From contig NZ_KB235922.1 in the NCBI RefSeq assembly GCF_000332195.1, forward strand, positions 4,809,322-4,873,321: a DNA stretch of 64,000 nt, read 5' to 3'. Below are positions 52,105 to 61,171 of this stretch, piece by piece; within the stretch, counting starts at the first letter, position 1; the number at the start of each line of letters is the position of its first letter. The notes under the pieces are model-generated. The model was not told the origin of the DNA, searched no databases, and saw only the letters and a list, made by a program, of their open reading frames with translations. Made by a program: the position numbers and the translations under genes. This DNA comes from Pleurocapsa sp. PCC 7319 (GTDB taxonomy: Bacteria > Cyanobacteriota > Cyanobacteriia > Cyanobacteriales > Xenococcaceae).

Positions 52105-52752
52105 TTATTTCAACTCCTGTTGAGAATCTATTTTGGATAGTAACAGCTTAATTCTTAATAACGTTCCTAAAGTAATTTGTTTTGTCAACCAATATAGAAT
52201 CATTAAAATTATCCAAGTAATTGCTATTACTAACAAAGGTTTCTTAGCCGTTAGATCGCCTATAGTTGAAACAAATAAAATATCTGGTTTCGTCACCAAA
52301 TCCCAGCTATTAAAGCGACGAAATCTTCCCAGAAAAATGCCAATTGCACATAGAGCATGAGTTATTAACTCGCTGGCAAAAATGTATTTTCTCGCACCTT
52401 GTTTCTTAAGATAATGACTTTGATTGATCAGCGAAATTACATAAGCCTCCCAACCTATAAAAATTGCTAATGAGTGTAAGGGAATAAAAACTAAAGTTGT
52501 AATCCAAATTGAATAGCCCGCTCGGATTGCCTCAATTAAATGGATAATATCGGTTAGTAAGTAAGGAGCGTTGGGTAAAAAGGCGATAAAAGTAATTAAA
52601 GCGCACCACCACAATAGCGATCGCTTTTTACTAGGTCTCAGAAACAACCAAAAGCTAAGAATCAAAGGAATGAATGCCAAAAATAAATTCCAGACAATCC
52701 AACCACTATATTTATTAAATGCTTCAAAAGCATCAGCCAGTATTGATTCCAT
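52105..52752 (-). CDS. DUF1361 membrane protein
   Basis: This 215-residue polytopic membrane protein has about six TM segments and the DUF1361 signature FLPNAPYLLTDIIHL after ALITFIA. The WNLFLAFIPLILSF segment at the N-terminus is also typical. Function is unknown. It is flanked by unrelated genes. Confidence 0.8.
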   Translation of the reverse strand: MESILADAFEAFNKYSGWIVWNLFLAFIPLILSFWLFLRPSKKRSLLWWCALITFIAFLPNAPYLLTDIIHLIEAIRAGYSIWITTLVFIPLHSLAIFIGWEAYVISLINQSHYLKKQGARKYIFASELITHALCAIGIFLGRFRRFNSWDLVTKPDILFVSTIGDLTAKKPLLVIAITWIILMILYWLTKQITLGTLLRIKLLLSKIDSQQELK

Positions 52753-53095
52753 TTAGAGTTTCAAAAACTAGAAATTTTATTGGTTTTTAACTTGCTCGAA
52801 CTAACATTCTTAAGCTTTTATGCTGACTTTAACACTTCTTAATTAGAGTTTACTTAATAAACTATAACTTTTCGTTGATAAGATTTTAAGATTTTTAAAT
52901 TATCATGGAGATAAGTAGTTTGGTAGTTTTTCTCATACTTTAAAAAAGTTAATAACTCAATAATAGAGTTTCAAACTATCTTAATTATCAACATAGTTTA
53001 CTTGTGCCAATCATCAACCTGTAATAATACTGAGTAAATAGAGTTTAAATTATTACAGTATTAAAGATAAGTGGTGTTTGGAAAATATTGAAGTT
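52753..53095. other. AT-rich spacer, no gene seen
   Basis: A 343-bp very AT-rich region. AGAGTTT recurs (about 52847, 52965, 53040), but I cannot assign a role. The promoter of the 43-residue lipoprotein is expected here. Confidence 0.4.
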
Positions 53096-53227
53096 ATGTC
53101 TAATAATTTCGCTGCAATTCTCAACCGATTACTGACAGCAGCTATGCTAGTTGCGTTACTAATTGCCTGTGAAGAGATGCCTACTAGCAATAGTTTTGGC
53201 ATTGAGTTTGAAAATCAAGAAAATTAA
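53096..53227 (+). CDS. 43-residue putative lipoprotein
   Basis: A short ORF encodes a lipoprotein-type N-terminus (NRLLTAAMLVALLIAC), with the lipobox LIAC, and a 20-residue acidic tail (EEMPTSNSFGIEFENQEN). The charge pattern and codons look real, and it fills the gap before the adhesin gene. No homologue is recognised, so it stays tentative. It is convergent with the adhesin gene. Confidence 0.45.
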   Translation: MSNNFAAILNRLLTAAMLVALLIACEEMPTSNSFGIEFENQEN

Positions 53228-53290
53228 GCAGTTTCATTGTTAAATCTGAATCTGCATCGATATTAGAGTAAATATTATTTTTGTAGTTAA

Positions 53291-56038
53291 TTAATTGCAA
53301 TCAGCAAACTGTACAGGAGTTCGAGAAACTTCTTTGTCAGTTGGTTTAGCGGTAAGGCGAATCTGTCCATTTTCAACGGCAATTCCCCTGGCAGGATAAA
53401 TTTTACCAAAAGAAGTTTCAATTGCTTCCGGTTGCTGACTAAAAGTATCAGCATTTACTGGACAAGCATTAAATGCCACTGGTGTAGCTTTGTTAGTGGG
53501 TAAGTTAGTTACTGTATCAATAACATAATCAACATCAGGTACATTCCGATCAAAACTAATCGAAGCAGAATTAATCGCCGAATCAAAGACGATTATATTA
53601 GAACTAGTATTGTCGGGAGTAGCAATAGCATTTTCACCATTAGAAGTCGCTCTGGAATCTAGGTTGTTAATGCCATTAGTCGTAGCTGCTGCACTAAGCT
53701 CGCCAAAGTTGATATCAGCAACATTTAAAGTAATTGCGCCTGGGCGATCGCCAATAACATTTAAACGATTATTACTATTAGCAAAGGAACTTGCCGCCGC
53801 ACCGTTATCAGCATTAGCTTCGGCAAAGACAATATTTTCCGAAGTTACACTAATTGAAGAATTAACATCATCTATAGTTGCTTGCTCACTATCCAAGGTG
53901 ATCGTTCCTCCACTCCCAATAGTAATTGGATCGCCAGCAGTTGGATCATTACTATTAGGATCTGGAGTTCCATAGGTTACATTGATCGTCGAAAATGCTC
54001 GTGAAGGTCTTTGAGCAGTTGCAACTTGAGGATTGTTCGCCAGAACAGTTGCGGTATTGTTGGCGATATTAGTCACAAATACGGAAGAATCTAAGGAACC
54101 AGTATTAATGCGATCGCCCGCTTGTAAAAAAATCTCACCCCCTGAGCCAACATCAGCTTGAGGAATATTGAGGGTAATTTGGGAAACTGCCAGAGTAATA
54201 TTGGGTGTGGTTTCGGTATTGCTATTAACGCGATCGCTCACTGCCACCGAGGAATTAAGATTCCCAGCAGTTAAGTTATTTTCTGCATTAAGGTCAATCC
54301 TACCACCGTCAGCAGTATTCAGTCCTAACACAGCTCCAATAATCGAAAAACTATCCAGGGCGTTAGAATCACTGGTAATAGCGATCGCTGAATTAGAGTT
54401 CAAATTACCGACATTGATATCATTACCTGCCCGCAAGTTGATTGCTCCTCCTGCACCTGCCTGAACATCAGCCTGAGGAAAAGGAAAGCCAATATTTGCT
54501 TCTTGAATTGTGTCGACTTCTGTAATTAAATTTAGATTGACAGTAGAAGCAGTATTGAAGTCACCTGTAGTAATATCTCTAAGAGCCAGTAAATCAATCG
54601 TTCCCGCATCACCAGAAGCAATAATAAACCGAACAGGTTGTGGATTTACTACGGTAACTAATTGACTATTCACCGTCGAGGAGGTGTTGATGCCATTGGG
54701 GACATTAATATTACTTCGTGAATCTATCGCTACATCACCACCATTACCAAAATTATTGCTGGTATTTATGGCTGTTACTGTAATATCTCCAGCAGCTAAA
54801 TCAGTATTGGGCTGATATTGATTAGTTAATAAAACTCTACCACCAGGATTATTAATCACACCGCCAATATTGATACTACTATCTGTCGGTGTAGCTGTAA
54901 TGGTGGGGGTTAAACCCGTCCCAGTTACTCCTGGTGTACCAACATTATTTGTCCCAGCGCGGATATCTAAAGTAGGTTCAGCACTACCGTCAATATCGAT
55001 CTGATTGCCATTGGAGAGAGTAATAGTTTCCTGCAATGAGTTAGCGGTAATATCTGTACCTGTAATATTTATATCTCCGTTAATTCTGACGTTCCCCCCT
55101 GTGAGAATATGTAAAGATGCTCCCTGATAAGTCTCAAAGCTGACATCTCCTTGCGATCTCACGACAGGATCTTCAATACTGACCAAATTTCCAGGACTGC
55201 CATCGAGTTGTTGAATGCGGAAATTACCACCACTGTAAAAATGAGCATCTCCAACAATTGGGTTATCACTTTTTAGAATTAGTTCTCCACCTGAAATTAA
55301 ACCACTAGCAGAGTTATTTAAGGCAGCAATATCAATAGAGCGATCGCCCTGCAAAGATAATTCATTTCCTGCTATGGCGATAAAGGGATTGGTAAGACTG
55401 TCTCTAATCGTAATCGAATCTAATGCCTGTAAAGTAAGATTCTCTCCCGCTTCTAATTGACCTTGTAAGTTTAAATTATTCCCAGCCAAGGTTAAATTGC
55501 GATCGCTTTGTAGATTCCCTGTGTAGTCAATATTTCCAGTTGCGTTTCTCAGATTTAAACCAATTGGGGCATTAATAGTTAATACTGGCGGAGCATTCTC
55601 AGTGGCACTAAATTCTGTACCGTCATCAAACAATAATCCTGTGGCACTACTACCAAAAAATGAACCTCCTATATCCAGTCTGGCATTATTTCCAAAAACT
55701 ATACCTGCCGGGTTAATTAAAAATAAATTGGCACTACCATTTGCCCGAATTAAACCATCAATACTAGAAATATTGCCCCCAGTAATCCGAGAGAGAATGT
55801 TATCTATATCTACTGCATTATTAAAAAAAGCTTCGTTACCTGTAGGAACAGAAAAATCTTGAAAGCTATGAAATAAATTACTTCCCGCCTGTTCTCCTCC
55901 AGTAATTTCCGTGACGTTTCCTTGTTGATTTACATTGGTGGGTAAACTACCGTCAGGAGTAATTTGTCCACTAGCCGAAGTGGCAATTAGAGATAGACTC
56001 AGAGTGTACAGGCTGACTTGAGTAACAGATGTTTTCAT
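53291..56038 (-). CDS. Filamentous-haemagglutinin-type exoprotein (two-partner secretion TpsA)
   Basis: This is a 915-residue secreted beta-helical protein. It has a signal peptide and a TPS secretion domain (about 25-260) with NVTEITGGEQAGSNLFHSF, FFNNAVDIDNILSRITGG, ANLFLINPAGIVFG (the NPxG-like motif) and DIGGSFFGSSA. A long repeat-rich beta-helix follows, with many Asn/Asp/Ser and GGxIxLxAGxxI strands. The C-terminus (PVAFNACPVN...PARGIAVENGQ...QFADCN) is common in cyanobacterial members. No TpsB outer-membrane partner is in the window. The role is probably adhesion or sheath. Confidence 0.88.
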   Translation of the reverse strand: MKTSVTQVSLYTLSLSLIATSASGQITPDGSLPTNVNQQGNVTEITGGEQAGSNLFHSFQDFSVPTGNEAFFNNAVDIDNILSRITGGNISSIDGLIRANGSANLFLINPAGIVFGNNARLDIGGSFFGSSATGLLFDDGTEFSATENAPPVLTINAPIGLNLRNATGNIDYTGNLQSDRNLTLAGNNLNLQGQLEAGENLTLQALDSITIRDSLTNPFIAIAGNELSLQGDRSIDIAALNNSASGLISGGELILKSDNPIVGDAHFYSGGNFRIQQLDGSPGNLVSIEDPVVRSQGDVSFETYQGASLHILTGGNVRINGDINITGTDITANSLQETITLSNGNQIDIDGSAEPTLDIRAGTNNVGTPGVTGTGLTPTITATPTDSSINIGGVINNPGGRVLLTNQYQPNTDLAAGDITVTAINTSNNFGNGGDVAIDSRSNINVPNGINTSSTVNSQLVTVVNPQPVRFIIASGDAGTIDLLALRDITTGDFNTASTVNLNLITEVDTIQEANIGFPFPQADVQAGAGGAINLRAGNDINVGNLNSNSAIAITSDSNALDSFSIIGAVLGLNTADGGRIDLNAENNLTAGNLNSSVAVSDRVNSNTETTPNITLAVSQITLNIPQADVGSGGEIFLQAGDRINTGSLDSSVFVTNIANNTATVLANNPQVATAQRPSRAFSTINVTYGTPDPNSNDPTAGDPITIGSGGTITLDSEQATIDDVNSSISVTSENIVFAEANADNGAAASSFANSNNRLNVIGDRPGAITLNVADINFGELSAAATTNGINNLDSRATSNGENAIATPDNTSSNIIVFDSAINSASISFDRNVPDVDYVIDTVTNLPTNKATPVAFNACPVNADTFSQQPEAIETSFGKIYPARGIAVENGQIRLTAKPTDKEVSRTPVQFADCN

Positions 56039-56533
56039 AACTGGCGATCGCTTTTAAAGCTACAGTAGTGTTCTCACTAAACCACAAAAACTAGTTGGTC
56101 GCAACGACAATCAGTTGTTTTTCAGGATTGAAAATAATTTTAGTTAGTTTCAGAGAACAATCAAGTGTGAGTTTTTTCACTCTCTTTATTTGTATTATCT
56201 GAGCTATAAAATAAAAGAATTTAATTAAGAAAAAAAGTAAATTTTCGTGACTTTTTTTAAACATCAACCAAATTTGGTCAATAACTCTTAAAAGAAAGTA
56301 GTATCTTAGGCATGTTGATTTGCCAGAGAATTGACTGCCAAGCAAATCAATTAAAATCATACTCCTAACCTTTATAATTTAACAGTTTTCCGCATTATAA
56401 AAATAGTTACTACTATTAACTTGGGTGGAAATTATTGTCTTAGGTATTGGAAGAATGATTTTAAAATAACCGAAAAATTTTAAGAGGATATCTGAAAAGC
56501 ACTATCAAAGTACTTTGAAAAGATCTAAAAAAT
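56039..56533. other. Spacer, no gene seen
   Basis: This 495-bp AT-rich divergent spacer lies between the exoprotein and linker genes. An 89-codon minus-strand frame has no sign of being a gene. GGATATC and other short motifs near the linker start give no clear promoter. Confidence 0.4.
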
Positions 56534-57568
56534 ATGAGCAATACTTTTGTTAACCCAAACCTGACAAAATCTTCTCAACCAGGCACAGGCTTAAATGAAG
56601 ATAGCAAGCCAGTAGTATTATTTCCCAGTTCCTCATCAGTAGAAATAGAAATAGTCATTCGTGCGATTTACCGTCAGGTACTGGGGAATGCCCATATTAT
56701 GGAGAGCGAACGTTTAACTGTTGCTGAATCCCAATTGAAAAGGGGTGAAATTAGCGTTAGAGAATTTGTCCGTTGGTTGGCAAAGTCAGAACTATATAAA
56801 TCTCGATTTATTGATAACTGTCCTCGCTATCGCTCACACGAATTAAACTTCAAACATCTTCTAGGACGCGCTCCTGATGATTATCAAGAAACTCTTGCTC
56901 ACAGTCAAATTTTAGATAGTCGGGGTTATGAAGCTGATATTGATTCCTATATCGATAGTGACGAATATCAAAATGCTTTTGGCGAAAATATAGTACCTTA
57001 CCATCGGGGCTACAAGACTCAGACAGGCAAAAGCTTGCTGGGTTATACAAATATGTTCAAGATGTTGGAAAGTGTTTCCACCAGTGATAAAGCAGGATAT
57101 TCGGGTAATGCCCCAAGACTGGTTAAACCGATTATCTATAATAATCCAGGTGGTAGTGTCCCTGTTACTGATATAAACGATCTCCTTCAAGGAGTTCTCC
57201 AACTTAAATCTCAAACTGTTTCTGCTACCTCAGAATTTGTTCCTTATATGCAATCGCCATCTACTCAATCACAGCAAGATAGAGAGGATGCAGGTTCAGA
57301 TCAAAAAATAGCTGATTTAGAAACTCAACTAGCAGAATTACGTTCCTTTGCTACTATTGGTGCAGCTGGAGTTAGTAAGTGGCAATCCAACTACATTGAT
57401 ATTAACGACACTCCTGGATCTTCTAGTAGTTTCTCATCATGGAGTAATAATTCACAAACTAAGCAAGAGCGTATTGCGAGTCTTAAACAAGAAATAGCTC
57501 AAGCTAGAAGTTTAGCAGCTCTGGGGGAAACTCGTCTTAATAAATGGCGCAGTCGAGTATTTTTCTAG
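56534..57568 (+). CDS. Phycobilisome linker protein with repeated C-terminal tail
   Basis: This is a 344-residue protein. Residues about 30-175 are the phycobilisome linker domain: VEIEIVIRAIYRQVLGNAH, FVRWLAKSELYKSRF, RSHELNFKHLLGRAP and SRGYEADIDSYIDSDEY. No CpcD domain follows. Instead the C-terminus has a Ser/Gln-rich linker and two related motifs of about 30 residues, KIADLETQLAELRSFATIG..KWQS and RIASLKQEIAQARSLAALG..KWRS. This is a rod linker of uncertain type (CpcC/CpcG/CpeC-like). It is convergent with the HEAT-repeat gene. Confidence 0.85.
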   Translation: MSNTFVNPNLTKSSQPGTGLNEDSKPVVLFPSSSSVEIEIVIRAIYRQVLGNAHIMESERLTVAESQLKRGEISVREFVRWLAKSELYKSRFIDNCPRYRSHELNFKHLLGRAPDDYQETLAHSQILDSRGYEADIDSYIDSDEYQNAFGENIVPYHRGYKTQTGKSLLGYTNMFKMLESVSTSDKAGYSGNAPRLVKPIIYNNPGGSVPVTDINDLLQGVLQLKSQTVSATSEFVPYMQSPSTQSQQDREDAGSDQKIADLETQLAELRSFATIGAAGVSKWQSNYIDINDTPGSSSSFSSWSNNSQTKQERIASLKQEIAQARSLAALGETRLNKWRSRVFF

Positions 57569-57640
57569 ATTGAATTCTTCTAAGTTAATTTGAGTGAATA
57601 CTCACAGCAGTTTATCCTCAAAAAGCCAGAATAATATTTG

Positions 57641-57692
57641 AACACCCAGGTAAAGATTAAACAATCAAACAACTTGGGTGTTGTTTATTTTT
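57641..57692 (+). terminator. Stem-loop between convergent linker and HEAT genes
   Basis: AACACCCA (57641-57648) pairs with TGGGTGTT (57675-57682) over 26 bases, followed by GTTTATTTTT. It follows the linker gene by 73 bp and may act in both directions. Confidence 0.55.
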
Positions 57693-58353
57693 CGCTTAGT
57701 TGTAAACGCTCTAAGGAAATAAGTGCTGCTTCTTGAACTTGAGGATGAAGATCTTTGGCTAAAAACTTGAGGGCTGAAACACTTTTTTCTGTATTCAGAT
57801 TACCTAAGGCTTCTGCAATTCTCTGACGGATCAACCAATCCTCAGAATTAGCAAAATCAAGTATTCTATCTACTGCTTCAGTGGCTTTAATTTCTCCCAA
57901 TGCGGCGATCGCTGCTTGTTGGAGAATGACCTCCTTGCTATCCAAAGCTTCCATTAACAATTCTTTGGCGCGAATATCTTGTAAGTTTCCTAAGGAAACC
58001 GCAGCACTAAATCTTACTAGCCAGTTAGTATCTTCATAAAACGCTCTTACTAGATATTCAAAAGCACGAATATCATTTAAATATCCCAGCGCTCCTGCTG
58101 CATCCGCCCGAATTCCATAGTCTGGATCACTTCCGAGCAAGTCTACTAAAATCGGAAAACACTCAGGAGTCGGCTTAACTCCCAGAGCAAATACTGCCAT
58201 AGAGCGAACAGGAAGTATTTCATCATTTAACACTTTTTTGATTAAAGGCACCGCATCTTCTGGTGCGACTTGCCTTAGAGATGTTAAAGCTAGTAAACGA
58301 TCTTTAGAATTAGAACTTTCTAACTGAGTAGCAATTTTTTCTAAATCTGGCAT
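57685..58353 (-). CDS. HEAT-repeat protein, CpcE/F-NblB family
   Basis: This 222-residue all-helical protein is made of HEAT/PBS-lyase repeats: RSMAVFALG, IRADAAGALGYL, VRFSAAVSLGNL, LQQAAIAALGEI, IRQRIAEALGNL and VQEAALISLERL. Length and repeat type match NblB/CpcE/F proteins, which attach or detach bilins or act in phycobilisome breakdown. The position next to a linker gene supports a phycobilisome role. Which of these activities it has cannot be told. TATATG repeats precede its ATG. Confidence 0.75.
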   Translation of the reverse strand: MPDLEKIATQLESSNSKDRLLALTSLRQVAPEDAVPLIKKVLNDEILPVRSMAVFALGVKPTPECFPILVDLLGSDPDYGIRADAAGALGYLNDIRAFEYLVRAFYEDTNWLVRFSAAVSLGNLQDIRAKELLMEALDSKEVILQQAAIAALGEIKATEAVDRILDFANSEDWLIRQRIAEALGNLNTEKSVSALKFLAKDLHPQVQEAALISLERLQLSEK

Positions 58354-58630
58354 ATGTATATGTATATGTATTATGTGTATAGTTGGTTGTTTAATTAAAT
58401 TAAGGCTATTTTTATCTTAGAGGTCTTCGATACATACAGCGTTTCTTTTATTAATTCTGATAATTCAGAAAGAAGCTGGAAGCTAAGAAATAGCTGCAAT
58501 TTTCAGAAAATAAAATTTCAGAAGATGTCTAGTGATAAAAAGTGGTTGGACTTGTCTCGTGAATCTATAGGTTTGGTCTGACATAGAGTCTTCATACAAC
58601 TATGTCTATAAGTCTTCACACTTAGAGGTC
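58354..58630. other. Spacer at the edge of the accessory stretch
   Basis: TATATG/TATGTA simple repeats at 58353-58375 are followed by CAGCGTTTCTTTTATTAATTC (about 58438), which resembles the terminus of the MITE at 48.9 kb. No gene is seen. Confidence 0.4.
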
Positions 58631-58792
58631 ATGGGGAGAAAAAAGGAATGGTTTCAACGGATGTGTGATTTACGTACAGGCAAGGTCAAGCAGAAAGTCT
58701 CCGGTCGTTTCCGTCAAGAGCATTTACATGGTAACCTCGTAAATGCTAGGTTTCGAGTATTTCTAAAGACGATTGGGGAATATTTTGAATGA
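58631..58792 (+). CDS. 53-residue basic ORF overlapping the hydrolase start
   Basis: It runs from ATG 58631 to TGA 58790-58792 and overlaps the hydrolase ATG by 4 bp (ATGA). The product is small and basic (MGRKKEWFQRM...LRTGKVKQKVSGRFR). It is not recognised. The 4-bp overlap suggests a leader for translational coupling or a remnant of the donor locus. It could also be chance. Confidence 0.35.
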   Translation: MGRKKEWFQRMCDLRTGKVKQKVSGRFRQEHLHGNLVNARFRVFLKTIGEYFE

Positions 58793-59841
58793 CTGCTATT
58801 AATCCAGAAATTTCTGAACACATCAGCAAACAAGGCGAGCATGAAACATATTATCTTGCTGCGGGGCCTAAAGACGGTCCGCTACTGATTTTTGTTCATG
58901 GCTGGCCCGAGCTGGCGATCAGCTGGCAAAAGCAACTGCTCGCTCTTTCAAGTCTGGGTTTCTTTTGTGTTGCGCCGGATAAAAGAGGATATGGCAATTC
59001 GACGATCTATTCCCGTAACGAAGATTACGCTTTGGAGCATGTCGTCGGCGATCTGATGGAGCTGATGAAAGATCTGGGCCGGGACAAAGCTGTCTGGATC
59101 GGCCATGACTGGGGCGGTCCAGTGGTGTGGTCGCTCGCGATGCATCATCCAGAAGCATGCGTCGGCGTGGCGGGTATGTGTGCTGCTTACGGTGGAATGG
59201 AGCGGGGCCTTGATTCACTCATACCGCTGGTTAATCGCGACATCTATCCCGAGGAGGAATTTCCCGCAGGCCAATGGGAGTATCAACGCTTTTACGAGGA
59301 AAGTTTTGAGCAGGCGACGGCTGCGTTCGATGCCTTGATCGAGAAAAGCGTTCGAGCGATCTTTCGGAAAAGCGATCCTGACAATTTGGGCAAGCCAGCT
59401 TCGACCGCCTATGTCCGCAAGAACGGCGGGTGGTTCGAAGGGAAGGGCGAAGCGCCCGATCTCGCCCTCGATACGGATGTCATGGAAGAAGCAGAATACG
59501 AGTATTACGTCGAAAAGTTTAAGAAGAACGGCTTTTTCGGGCCCGACAGCTATTACATGAACCATGAACGCAACAGGGTATACGCGGAAAAAGTCAGGGA
59601 GCAGTGGCGACTTAAGATGCCGATCCTGTTTCTTCACGCCCGGTATGACTATGTCTGCGACACGCTGATATCCAGAATCGCAGAACCGATGCGACTGGAG
59701 TGTGACAACGTGAGCGAACAAGTTCTCGATACCAGCCACTGGATGGGACAAGAGCGTCCACAGGAAGTGAATGCCGCATTGGCTGCATGGCTGGCCCGGT
59801 CACTCCCGCATTACTGGCCAAAGCCAGCCCGGACTTACTAG
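58789..59841 (+). CDS. Alpha/beta hydrolase, epoxide-hydrolase type, probably transferred
   Basis: This is a 350-residue alpha/beta hydrolase. The oxyanion element is in FVHGWPE, the nucleophile Asp in WIGHDWGGPVVW, a second acidic residue in FLHARYDYVC and the catalytic His in DTSHWMG, as in soluble epoxide hydrolases. A long cap domain (about 140-270) is present. GC content and codon use (GGC, GCC, ATC, CTG) differ sharply from the surroundings, and the gene has no HIP1 octamer. It is probably of proteobacterial origin. The substrate is unknown. Confidence 0.85.
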   Translation: MTAINPEISEHISKQGEHETYYLAAGPKDGPLLIFVHGWPELAISWQKQLLALSSLGFFCVAPDKRGYGNSTIYSRNEDYALEHVVGDLMELMKDLGRDKAVWIGHDWGGPVVWSLAMHHPEACVGVAGMCAAYGGMERGLDSLIPLVNRDIYPEEEFPAGQWEYQRFYEESFEQATAAFDALIEKSVRAIFRKSDPDNLGKPASTAYVRKNGGWFEGKGEAPDLALDTDVMEEAEYEYYVEKFKKNGFFGPDSYYMNHERNRVYAEKVREQWRLKMPILFLHARYDYVCDTLISRIAEPMRLECDNVSEQVLDTSHWMGQERPQEVNAALAAWLARSLPHYWPKPARTY

Positions 59842-59977
59842 GCTGACACCCTGGTCGTTTCACGAGCGAATTGCAGCGGATATTGGCGGTGTCTAGTAAC
59901 TGTCGACGCTCCCTTGCCTTTCTGTCCTTACTCGAAAGCGATTTCTGGTAATGTTGACGTAAAGATTACAGGAGTTT

Positions 59978-60757
59978 GTGAATCGAATGTTTTCTGAAGT
60001 CTCGTCAGAATATGCGAAGTACCGAGCAAATTACGCAAACAATTCCATCGAAAAGATTCTAGAAGGGTTTGAAAATCTGTCTCAACTCATTGCTGTAGAT
60101 GTAGGAGCTGGGACAGGTATTGCTTCCCGACAAATCGCTGAACGAGGAATAAGAGTTCTAGCGGTTGAACCTGATCTAGCCATGATTCGAGCCGCGACAC
60201 CTCATCCACTGGTAGAATTTCGAGAAACAGCCGCAGAAGCAACCAACCTTCCAGACGGTTTTGCTGACATTGTGACTTGTTTCACAGCCTTTCACTGGTT
60301 TGATTTTGAGCGCAGCCTAAAAGAATTTCAACGCATCTTGAAGCCGTCAGGACGATTAGCGTTAGTCTGGAATTCTTGGGACTCCCGTGATCTATTCACT
60401 CGGCGCTATTCTCAGTTGCTTCGTAAAGCATCTCAGCAATATCGAACAAAAATTACTCCCTACAACAATTTCCCGACTGGGTCTGTCAAGCTAGCACGGA
60501 TGGCAATGCTGTGGCATTTACGCTGGATACCTTATTTCCAATGTATTCTTCGTTACAGGTTTGCTCATCAACAGGTCATGAATCTTGCGGCTCTGGTTGG
60601 TTGTGCTCGCTCTCAGAGCTTTGTCCCTCATGAAGGGGCAGTGTGGGAGCAATTGGTTGCAGATTTAGGAGATTTAGTAGAGAGTCGTGAAACGACCTAT
60701 CACCTAGCTTACAGAACGACCCTATTTTTATCTCAACCCTTGCATAGAGCGGCATAA
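59978..60757 (+). CDS. Class I SAM-dependent methyltransferase
   Basis: This 259-residue methyltransferase shows motif I AVDVGAGTGIASRQIAERG, motif II VEPDLAMI, and CFTAFHWFDFERSLKEFQRILKP, the usual ubiquinone/menaquinone-like type. The C-terminal part (HQQVMNLAALVGCARSQSFVPHEG) also fits the family. The 160-195 segment (ARMAMLWHLRWIPYFQ) looks out of character and might come from compensating frameshifts. GTG is the start, with AGGAG upstream. The acceptor is unknown. Confidence 0.75.
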   Translation: MNRMFSEVSSEYAKYRANYANNSIEKILEGFENLSQLIAVDVGAGTGIASRQIAERGIRVLAVEPDLAMIRAATPHPLVEFRETAAEATNLPDGFADIVTCFTAFHWFDFERSLKEFQRILKPSGRLALVWNSWDSRDLFTRRYSQLLRKASQQYRTKITPYNNFPTGSVKLARMAMLWHLRWIPYFQCILRYRFAHQQVMNLAALVGCARSQSFVPHEGAVWEQLVADLGDLVESRETTYHLAYRTTLFLSQPLHRAA

Positions 60758-60763
60758 TCGGAA

Positions 60764-60857
60764 CGTTATCTCGACTGCCTTTCAAAAATAAGATGGGTTT
60801 GCCTTGGCTCAAACCCAAGAATAAATCTACACTTAAGCAACTTTACCTGCTTCAAAC
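60764..60857. repeat. Direct repeat copy 1: duplicated 3' end of the ABC transporter gene
   Basis: It matches 62872-62965 at 87 of 94 positions by eye. On the minus strand it still encodes FEAGKVA and a stop, plus the TGGGTTTG...CAAACCCA terminator hairpin. No gene stands before it on that strand, so it is a stray copy that marks the left edge of a 2.0-kb insert. Confidence 0.9.
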
Positions 60858-60895
60858 TAAAATAAAAGTGCAACCATTGAAACGAGATCAAGCCC

Positions 60896-61171
60896 ATGAC
60901 AGTTCGACAACCCCGCTATAGCAAAGAGGAATTCGCGAACCGTGGCAATGAAATCTATGAATCTCAGGTGCGCTCCCAGGTTGAAGAAGGCAATTACGGC
61001 AAGATCGTGGCGATTAATATTGAAACAGGATCTTTTGAAGTCGCTGATACGCCAATGGTAGCAGTTGATCGACTTTATGAACGTGAACCCGATGCTCAAC
61101 CCTGGGTGATTCGGATTGGACATCGAGCAGTCTTCCGTTTTGGCAGCCGCAGTCTGAGGAAGCCCGTATGA
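60896..61171 (+). CDS. Small protein paired with an aspartic protease
   Basis: This is a 91-residue protein of unknown function (VRQPRYSKEEFANRGNEIYESQVR ... VVAINIETGSFEVAD-like core). It resembles small cyanobacterial proteins found just upstream of clan AA proteases. Its stop overlaps the protease start by 4 bp (ATGA). It is perhaps a substrate, inhibitor or antitoxin-like partner. Confidence 0.55.
   Translation: MTVRQPRYSKEEFANRGNEIYESQVRSQVEEGNYGKIVAINIETGSFEVADTPMVAVDRLYEREPDAQPWVIRIGHRAVFRFGSRSLRKPV

Noticed and set aside
56091-56360. 89-codon minus-strand frame
   Set aside because: It consists of low-complexity AT-rich Lys/Ile/Phe codons with no ribosome site or motif.
58919-59863. 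Several long antisense frames in the hydrolase gene
   Set aside because: High GC at codon positions opens the opposite strand; the sense strand has a full catalytic set.
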